Source: Myxococcales bacterium (GTDB lineage Bacteria; Myxococcota; Bradymonadia; UBA7976; UBA1532). From it: a stretch of 56,339 nt of DNA. Positions 50,393 to 56,339 of the stretch are shown here, piece by piece (position 1 is the first letter of the stretch; every line of letters starts with the position of its first letter). The notes under the pieces were generated by a model. The model worked only from the letters and a program-made list of their open reading frames with translations. It ran no database searches and was not told where the DNA came from. The translations under genes and the position numbers were made by a program. The DNA lies in the NCBI GenBank assembly GCA_020633515.1, contig JACKDM010000031.1:1-56339 (forward strand), written 5' to 3'.

Positions 50393-51993
50393 CGGCCGGC
50401 TTCGCCCTGCCCCGCCCTCTCCTGCGCGATGCGATCGGCGACCTCGGTCAACAGCCGCACGCCGATGGCGGTCGCGCCCTCCTTGGGCATGTAGGGCGAC
50501 TTGTTGTAGATCGCGGTGCGCTCCATGAAGGCGGTCGCGGCGATGTCGAGGTGGGCCCAGCGCTTGACGTGGCCGAAGTCGATGAACTGCTTGAGGAACA
50601 CCGCGGCGGTGATCGTGCCGGCGCCGGTGATGCCGTCGAGGTTGCAGTTGGCGAGATCGGCGACCTTGCTGCCGAGCTGCACCTTGTAGTCATCGTCGAC
50701 CGGGAGCCGCCAGACCCATTCGCCGACGCGGTGGCCGGCCTCGCGGAAGGTGCGGGCGGTCCACTCGTCGAGCTCTTCGTCGTCGCTGTGGGTGATGAGA
50801 CCGGTGACGAAGAGGCCGAGCGCGACGCGGACGGCGCCGGTGAGGGTGGCGATGTCACACAGGGTCTCGGGCTGGTAGTTGTCGCAGACATAGGTCAGCG
50901 AGTCGGCGAGCAGCAGGCGGCCCTCGGCGTCGGTGTCGGCGATCTCGACGGTGAGGCCCTTGCGCGACTTGAGGATGTCGCCGGGGCGGAAGGCTTCGCC
51001 GTTGATCATGTTCTCCGAGCAGGGCATGACCGCGACGACCTTGATGGGGAGCCCGAGCGCGGCGATGGCGCGCATCGCGCCGAGCACGGCGCCGGCGCCG
51101 GCCATGTCGCGGTACATGCGGCGCATGCCGCTCGCGGGCTTGATGTCGTAGCCGCCGGTGTCGAAGGTGACGCCCTTGCCGACGAGCGCGAGCGGCCAGG
51201 GGCCGTCCTTGCTCTGGCCGGCGGGCACGTAGCGCAGCACGCAGACGGCGGGCTCGGCGTTCGAGCCGCGGGCGACGGCGAGGTGGAGCCCGAAGCGCTC
51301 GGCGGTCATCGCGTCGCGGCCGAGGATGTCGCACTCGAGGGTGTCGAACTCGTCGGCGACGGCGCGCACGCGCTCGGCGAAGTCCATCGGGCGCAGGTCG
51401 GACGAGGGCATGTTGATGAGGTCGCGGCTCATGCAGACCGCCTCGGCGACGGTGCGGCCGCGGTCGAGCGCGGCCTGGATGGTGGCGACGTCGCCGCGGC
51501 AGCGCACGGTGATCTCTTCGGTGCGGGCGCTCTTCTGGCGGGTGGTGTAGAGGTCGAACTGGTAGGTGCCGAGCACGACGCCCTCGGCGATGAGCGCGCC
51601 GGCGCGGTCGGGCTTGACCCCCATCGAGCTGAAGTCGTCGACGGCGAAGCGGGTGATGCCCTTGCGGCGGAAGTGGCGGGCGGCGATGGCGACGAGGCCG
51701 CGGAGGCGGTCGTTGCGGCGGTGGCGGCGGAGGTTGTCCTTCTTGCTGCCGAGGCCGAGGAAGAGCACGAAGTGGCCGTCGGTCTCGCCGGGGAGGAGGT
51801 TGAACTCCTTGTAGCTGCCGCGGATGAAGCCCTGCGCCATCATGTCGAGGACGCGCTGCGCGAACGGCGCGCCGAGGGTCGCTTCGAGGTGGTCGCGGTT
51901 CTCTTCGGCCTCGCTGTAGAGCGCGATCATGCGGTGGCCGGCAGCAGCGGTCCGGGCGTCGACGGCGCGGAAGGCGACGGTGTGGCGGATCAT
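50389..51993 (-). CDS. Leucyl aminopeptidase, M17 family
   Basis: 534 residues. C-terminal catalytic domain signatures: LVGKGVTFDTGGYDIKPASGM near 278 (metal-binding Lys and Asp), MPCSENMINGEAFRPGD near 327, and IADTDAEGRLLLADSL near 352, which corresponds to the M17 signature NTDAEGRL with Asp for the first Asn. Cytoplasmic two-metal peptidase that removes N-terminal residues. Start at MIRHTVAFRAV with GGAG upstream, giving the expected N-terminal macro-like domain. Divergent from the SseB-like gene by 137 bases. Confidence 0.94.
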   Translation of the reverse strand: MIRHTVAFRAVDARTAAAGHRMIALYSEAEENRDHLEATLGAPFAQRVLDMMAQGFIRGSYKEFNLLPGETDGHFVLFLGLGSKKDNLRRHRRNDRLRGLVAIAARHFRRKGITRFAVDDFSSMGVKPDRAGALIAEGVVLGTYQFDLYTTRQKSARTEEITVRCRGDVATIQAALDRGRTVAEAVCMSRDLINMPSSDLRPMDFAERVRAVADEFDTLECDILGRDAMTAERFGLHLAVARGSNAEPAVCVLRYVPAGQSKDGPWPLALVGKGVTFDTGGYDIKPASGMRRMYRDMAGAGAVLGAMRAIAALGLPIKVVAVMPCSENMINGEAFRPGDILKSRKGLTVEIADTDAEGRLLLADSLTYVCDNYQPETLCDIATLTGAVRVALGLFVTGLITHSDDEELDEWTARTFREAGHRVGEWVWRLPVDDDYKVQLGSKVADLANCNLDGITGAGTITAAVFLKQFIDFGHVKRWAHLDIAATAFMERTAIYNKSPYMPKEGATAIGVRLLTEVADRIAQERAGQGEAGR

Positions 51994-52130
51994 TCGGGGC
52001 TCCGGGGTCGAGGTGCGGGGCAAGAGATGTCACGAAGCGGAGGCGGGTCGCAACGGGGGCGCGGGCGATCGGGGGCGACCCGGGGGGCGCTCGTGTCATC
52101 AGTCCCCCGCCCCGAGCGCTTGGAGTGGTG

Positions 52131-52907
52131 ATGTCGGTCTCAGAGCTCGCTTCGCAGATCCTGGACCTCGTGCGCCGCGGCGGCGCGCACAACCGGCTCG
52201 TCGTCGAGGGCGGGCCGTTCTTCGTGGTGCTGCGCGGCGCGCGCGGCGGCGCGGCGGTGGACGTGGAGGCGGCGGGGGGGCGGCACCTCGAGGCGCGGCT
52301 GGTGGCGGAGCAGGTGGGGCGGTTGAGCGAGCTGGGGCTGCGGCAGCGCACGGCGGCGTCGACGTTCACCGGGGCGTGGCCGATGAGCGGCGAGGCAGAC
52401 GCGCGGGCGGCGGCGGAGAAGGTCGAGGCGCTGATGCGGCAGGTCTATGGGTACGGCGAGCCGGCGACGGCGCGGCTGGCGCTGGGGGATCGGCCGAAGG
52501 TGGAGAACCCGCGGCTGATCGCGGCGATGGAGCGGCTGGCGAAGACGCGGGAGATGGCGGCGCGGATGTCGGTCTACAACCACCTCGTCGCGGCCGATCT
52601 GCTGGTGGCGCTGGCCGAGCCGCTGGGCGACGCGCGGCGGTACGATCGGGCGCGGCTGCATGTCTTCGAGCAGCTCGGGGGGCTGGACGTGGCGGGGGTG
52701 TTCACCGACTTCGAGCACCTGCGGGGGTTTGCGCCGCGGGAGCTGCCGGTGGTGGTGTGGACGGGGCGCGAGCTGTTCCCGGTGCTGGCGTCGCGGGGCG
52801 TGGGGTCGCTGCTGATCAACCCGCGGGGCGGGGTGCGGGGGGAGCTGTACCGCAACGAGATCGCGGCGATCGCCGAGGGGATCGCGCGGCTGAGCGGGGT
52901 TCACTGA
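52131..52907 (+). CDS. SseB-like protein
   Basis: 258 residues, soluble. The C-terminal half follows the SseB N-terminal-domain pattern: a strand ending in VFTDFEHLRGFAP, then LPVVVWTGRELFPVLASRGVGSLLINPRGG and a final helix (YRNEIAAIAEGIARL). The N-terminal half is a small alpha/beta unit (ASQILDLVRRGGAHNRLVVEGG). SseB-like proteins in other bacteria are of unknown or type-VI/III-secretion-related function, and nothing here supports secretion. TTGGAG precedes GTG-GTG-ATG; ATG is taken for spacing. Confidence 0.65.
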   Translation: MSVSELASQILDLVRRGGAHNRLVVEGGPFFVVLRGARGGAAVDVEAAGGRHLEARLVAEQVGRLSELGLRQRTAASTFTGAWPMSGEADARAAAEKVEALMRQVYGYGEPATARLALGDRPKVENPRLIAAMERLAKTREMAARMSVYNHLVAADLLVALAEPLGDARRYDRARLHVFEQLGGLDVAGVFTDFEHLRGFAPRELPVVVWTGRELFPVLASRGVGSLLINPRGGVRGELYRNEIAAIAEGIARLSGVH

Positions 52908-52973
52908 GCGGGGTCACTGAGCGGGGGTCACTGAGCGGGGGTCACTGAGCGGGGGTCACTGAGCGGGGTTCAC
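52891..52973. repeat. 13-14-base tandem repeat between convergent genes
   Basis: Six copies of TGAGCGGGG(G)(T)TCAC. The first holds the end of the SseB-like gene, whose stop is the TGA of the second copy, and the last holds the stop of the surface-protein gene. Every copy has TGA on the plus strand and TCA (TGA on the minus). Confidence 0.85.
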
Positions 52974-55900
52974 CGCGCGCGGCGACGGCGGAGCGCGAGG
53001 AGGAGCGCGAGGAGCGCGAGCGGGGCGGGCGGGGTCTCGGGGGGGAGGGTGACGCGGCAGCCGTCGGTGTCGCGGCGGGCCGGGGGGTCGGGGTCGGCGT
53101 CACGGGGCGCGCCGGTGGCGTCGGGCATGGCACCGGAGGCATCGTCGGGCGTGCCATCGGTGGTGGCATCATCCATGGCATCGAAGGCAGCGTCGACGGT
53201 GGCATCGCCGGCAGCGTCCGGCATGGCATCGGTCATCGCGTCGGGCATGGCATCCGGCGCCTCGGCGTCGAGGTCGTCGGTCTCGCAGGCGTCGCCGATC
53301 CCGTCGTCGTCGGCGTCGGCCTGATCCGGGTTGGCGAGGCGCGCGCAGTTGTCGTCGGCGTTGGCGAGGCCGTCGCCGTCGATGTCGTCGTCGCAGGCGT
53401 CGCCGAGGCCGTCGCGGTCGGTGTCCGCCTGATCGCGGTTGGCGGCGGCGGGGCAGTTGTCGTCGGGGTCTTCGACGCCGTCGCCGTCGCCGTCGGGCAG
53501 GTCGCAGGCGTCGCCGATGCCATCGCGGTCGCTGTCGCGCTGGTCGGGATCGGCGACCTCGGGGCAGAGGTCGTCTTCGTCGGCGACGCCGTCGCCGTCG
53601 CGGTCGAGGTCGCAGGCGTCGCCGACGCCGTCGCCGTCGAGGTCGTCCTGATCGGGGTCGGCGAAGCCGGGGCAGACGTCCTGGCTGCCGTCGTCGTCGG
53701 GGCCGAGGTAGGGGCGCGCTTCGAGGTCGGCTTCGTCGGCCTCGTCGACGCGGCCGTCGCCGTCGTCGTCGAAGCGGTTGCGATCGGCGGCGCAGGTGGC
53801 GTCGGGGCACTCGCCGCCCTCGTCGACGCGGCCGTCGCGGTCGTTGTCGTAGAGGTCGGCGTCGGGGTCGCAGAGGCCGTCGGCGCCGCAGTCGGCGACG
53901 TCGTCGCCGTCGGCGTCGGGGTCGCAGGGGTCGCCGATGCGATCGCCGTCGAGGTCGGACTGCGCGGGGTCGTAGAGCCGGGGGCAGCGGTCGTCGGCGT
54001 CGAGCACGCCGTCGCCGTCGTCGTCGTCGTCGCAGGCGTCGCCGCGGCCGTCGCCGTCGTGGTCGCCGCGGCCGCCGGCGGTGAGCGGGCAGTCGTCGTC
54101 GGCGTCGGGGATGCCGTCGCCGTCGTCGTCGTCGTCGCAGGCGTCGCCGCGGCCGTCGCGGTCGGTGTCGGTCTGGTCGGGGTTGAAGCCGGGGTTGTGG
54201 GGGCCGGCGACGCGGTTGGCCGGGTCGGCGCAGTCGAGCGGGGCGGCGCCGGGGCAGTTGTCGCGGCCGCCGGCGCCTTCGAAGACGCCGTCGCAGTCGT
54301 GGTCGATCTCGCGCTGGCAGTCGGCCGAGCAGCCGTCGCCGTCGCGGCCGCGGGCGGCGGGGTCGAGCTCGTCGCAGGTCTCGCCGGGCTCGATGCGGCC
54401 GTTGCCGCAGACGGGCTCGGGGCCGCAGTCGGGGTCGCAGTCGCCGCGCTCGACGACCATGAGCCCGGCGCGGGCGAGGTCGAAGCTCGATCCGTCGCCG
54501 CCGTCGAGGAGGGCGCCGGCGCCGTCGAGGTCGCATTGCGTCCAGGTGGCGCCGCGGTCGACGGTGAAGCGGAAGGCGTAGCGGTAGCGGCCGGTGTAGG
54601 GGAGCGCGAGGGTGGCGCGGTACTCGTCGAGCGCGGGTTCGCCGCCGGCGTAGGCGGCGTTGGGGGCGCCGTCGATCCAGGTCCAGGCGCCGGGCAGGGT
54701 GGGGTCGACGCCGTCGACGATGTAGCCGAGCTGGGCGCGGACCGCGGGCGAGGGGTCGTTGCGGCCGGTGCGGTCGGTGACGCCGGCTTCGAGGAGGCGG
54801 CCGAAGGCGGTGGCGCGGTCGCCGATGGCGCCGACGATGCCGGGCGGGGCATGCAGGCGGCAGTAGTCGACGGGCGCGGGGGGGAGCGGGTCGAGCACGC
54901 AGCGGGTGTTGGGGGCGCGGGGGGTGCCGAGGTCGCCCTGGCCGAAGGGCTCGGTGGACGCACACCAGCGCTCGGCGAGCGCGCGGGCGGGGTCGCTCGG
55001 GTCGAACTCGCGGCCGAGCTGGATGCTCGCGCCGCTCGCGGCGGGCCAGCCGCGGTCTTCGTCGTAGCCGAGCTCGTCGATGAGGGTCTCGCGGGGGCCG
55101 TAGACGAGGCGGAGGCGGTCGGTGGTGTTGCCGAGGGAGATGGCATCGCCGAGCACGATGTCGACTTGCAGGCCGCCGTTGAAGAGGGGCTGCGCCGAGC
55201 GGGCGGCGATCAGGTAGCCGCCGGGGGGCAGGTGGAGCGAGCGGGCGACGGTGACGCCGACGCCGCTGCGGTCGCGGATCGTGAGGCCGCGCAGCTCGAT
55301 GAGGCCGCGGCCGGGGTTGTGCAGCTCGATGTATTCGCCGGCGGCGTCGTCGACGGCGGCGGGGTCGTAGAGGATCTCGGTGATGACGACGTCGCCGGGG
55401 CGCGGGGGGCGGGCGGCGATGCCTTCGCAGGCGGGGTCTTGCACGCAGTCGGGGTCCTGGCAGTCGGCGAGGCCGTCGCCGTCGTCGTCGCGGCCGTCGG
55501 CGCAGGCTTCGACGGGGATGACACACTCGGGGCGGTCGGGGCGGGCGAAGAAGCCGGCGGCGTCGGGGTAGCCGGGGGCGGCGAAGTCGGCGCCGAGCGG
55601 GGCGAGCGCGCGGAGCAGGGGCGGGTCGGCGGCGAGGTCGAAGGCGCCGATCTCGTCGCCGGCGCCGGCGTCGATGGCGAGGAGGGTCGCGACGCAGGGG
55701 TCGGCGCTCGGGGCGGGGGCGAGGCCGCTGGGGAGCGCGTGCTCGTCGTCGAAGCCGCGGTCGTCGCCGCCGAGGGGTTCGAGGGTGGCGTCGTCGACGT
55801 CGCAGCGGTAGAGGCCGGCGGGCTGGCGATCGAAGGTGACGCCGGTGAAATAGCAGCGGCCGTCGCCATCGAAGGCGAGGTCGGCGCCGCCGAGCTCCTG

Positions 55901-56339
55901 GGGGAAGCTGAACGAGGGCGGTCCGAGGGCTTCGCCGTCGAGGGGGCGGGCGCGCTGTTCGAAGAGGTCGAGGACCCAGAGGCGGCCGTCGGGGGCGTAG
56001 GCGGCGCCGGTGACGAGCGTGGGGAGGATGATCGGGGCGGGGCCGGCGTCGGCGGTGGCGGTGAGGGGGTCGATGGTGACGACGCGGGTGCCTTCGCCCT
56101 CGATGAAGCCGGTGAGGACGCCGTCGGGGGAGAGCGCGATGGCGGAGACGGCCTCGGGCACGCCGTCGAGGGTGACGGGGCCGATGAGGACGGGCTGGTT
56201 GGCGCGGTCGAGGGTGTAGAGCAGGGTGGGCACGCCGGGGAAGGGTTCGCGGTCGGCGTCGGGCACGGTGAAGTAGACGGGCACGGTGTCGACGGGCTGG
56301 GCGTGGGGGGCGCGGGGCGCGAAGAGGGCGGCGAGGAGC
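52970..56339 (-). CDS. Surface protein with lamin-tail and thrombospondin type-3 repeats, 5' end missing
   Basis: The frame runs off the right edge; about 1122 codons are visible. The last 18 codons before the edge (LLAALFAPRAPHAQ) look like the end of a signal peptide, so little is missing. Residues to about 250 form a beta-propeller-like region (TAIALSPDGVLTGF, YAPDGRLWVLDL). A lamin-tail domain follows (DVVITEILYDPAAVDDAAGEYIELHNPG in pieces). Next comes a DUF4215-type Cys module (CGNGRIEPGETCDE, CSADCQ), then about twelve TSP3 calcium repeats (DxDGDGxxDxxDxCP), an Asp/Ala linker, and a C-terminal hydrophobic helix with RRRRAR like a MYXO-CTERM signal, though with only one Cys nearby. Probably a cell-surface adhesin-like protein. 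Confidence 0.88.
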   Translation of the reverse strand, partial: LLAALFAPRAPHAQPVDTVPVYFTVPDADREPFPGVPTLLYTLDRANQPVLIGPVTLDGVPEAVSAIALSPDGVLTGFIEGEGTRVVTIDPLTATADAGPAPIILPTLVTGAAYAPDGRLWVLDLFEQRARPLDGEALGPPSFSFPQELGGADLAFDGDGRCYFTGVTFDRQPAGLYRCDVDDATLEPLGGDDRGFDDEHALPSGLAPAPSADPCVATLLAIDAGAGDEIGAFDLAADPPLLRALAPLGADFAAPGYPDAAGFFARPDRPECVIPVEACADGRDDDGDGLADCQDPDCVQDPACEGIAARPPRPGDVVITEILYDPAAVDDAAGEYIELHNPGRGLIELRGLTIRDRSGVGVTVARSLHLPPGGYLIAARSAQPLFNGGLQVDIVLGDAISLGNTTDRLRLVYGPRETLIDELGYDEDRGWPAASGASIQLGREFDPSDPARALAERWCASTEPFGQGDLGTPRAPNTRCVLDPLPPAPVDYCRLHAPPGIVGAIGDRATAFGRLLEAGVTDRTGRNDPSPAVRAQLGYIVDGVDPTLPGAWTWIDGAPNAAYAGGEPALDEYRATLALPYTGRYRYAFRFTVDRGATWTQCDLDGAGALLDGGDGSSFDLARAGLMVVERGDCDPDCGPEPVCGNGRIEPGETCDELDPAARGRDGDGCSADCQREIDHDCDGVFEGAGGRDNCPGAAPLDCADPANRVAGPHNPGFNPDQTDTDRDGRGDACDDDDDGDGIPDADDDCPLTAGGRGDHDGDGRGDACDDDDDGDGVLDADDRCPRLYDPAQSDLDGDRIGDPCDPDADGDDVADCGADGLCDPDADLYDNDRDGRVDEGGECPDATCAADRNRFDDDGDGRVDEADEADLEARPYLGPDDDGSQDVCPGFADPDQDDLDGDGVGDACDLDRDGDGVADEDDLCPEVADPDQRDSDRDGIGDACDLPDGDGDGVEDPDDNCPAAANRDQADTDRDGLGDACDDDIDGDGLANADDNCARLANPDQADADDDGIGDACETDDLDAEAPDAMPDAMTDAMPDAAGDATVDAAFDAMDDATTDGTPDDASGAMPDATGAPRDADPDPPARRDTDGCRVTLPPETPPAPLALLALLLALRRRRAR

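Noticed and set aside
53169..55526. 785-codon Arg-rich minus frame inside the TSP3 surface protein
   Set aside because: Out-of-frame reading of Asp/Gly codons; the main frame has recognisable domains.

Overview
The window reads as a chromosome segment of a very high-GC (about 70% or more by eye) member of the Myxococcota. The grounds are the many secreted proteins and lipoproteins with Asp/Ala-rich or (Gly-Glu)n linkers, thrombospondin type-3 calcium repeats ending in MYXO-CTERM-like tails (hydrophobic stretch plus Arg cluster), PATAN/DUF4388 proteins, and frequent GTG starts. The class within the phylum cannot be settled here; Polyangia and Bradymonadia both use such linkers. Genes are packed tightly: convergent pairs are often 0-10 bp apart, operon genes overlap by ATGA/GTGA, and no gene-free stretch exceeds 300 bases. 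No tRNA, rRNA, CRISPR array or insertion sequence was recognised.

Layout. 1-3659: the N-terminus of a possible lantibiotic-dehydratase-like protein at the left edge, an N-acyl-D-amino-acid deacylase-type amidohydrolase, a two-domain VOC protein and a Uma2 nuclease. 3699-9467 (minus): wecB-type UDP-GlcNAc 2-epimerase, a GT4-like glycosyltransferase, a membrane coiled-coil protein, and a trypsin-like protease behind a domain resembling the effector-associated domains of bacterial conflict systems. 9691-14245 (minus): three secreted lipoproteins with (GE)n linkers carrying a cytochrome c-like domain, a thioredoxin fold, and Ig/PPC-like domains. 14462-20533: a small basic protein, a lipoprotein with an apparent frameshift, ybeY-phoH, a 202-nt rod-shaped RNA candidate with 6S-like architecture, a PATAN/DUF4388 protein and a TPR membrane protein. 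20739-24516: GH15 trehalase/glucoamylase, an SDR, a Cys-rich lipoprotein and a small ferredoxin. 24524-29645: an outer-membrane protein and an envelope operon (TSP3 protein, lipoprotein, beta-barrel). 29653-36840: exonuclease III, a TonB-dependent receptor with an N-terminal TonB-C-like domain and its GYF-like membrane partner, a DUF1285-like protein, a secreted protein and a monoacylglycerol-lipase-like hydrolase. 36845-40176: pheS-pheT of the archaeal/eukaryotic type, with a zinc ribbon in PheT. 40417-41995: a compositionally distinct two-gene insert (EEP nuclease plus unknown partner) that runs into the 3' end of a large GH13 enzyme. 45305-56339: M15 peptidase, ASH-like lipoprotein, DUF421 membrane protein, CAP-like lipoprotein, HAD phosphatase, leucyl aminopeptidase, SseB-like protein, and a 5'-truncated TSP3/lamin-tail surface protein.

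Cross-cutting signals: seven upstream regions share a promoter-like layout (TTG/TTT-type -35, 17-18 nt, -10 beginning TAC); the near-palindrome GATG(S)CATC is far more common than composition predicts; two convergent gene pairs are separated by short tandem repeats whose units carry stop codons. The best candidates for undescribed biology are the membrane-protein/protease pair (3699-6946), the EEP-plus-partner insert (40460-41995) and the structured RNA (17123-17324).
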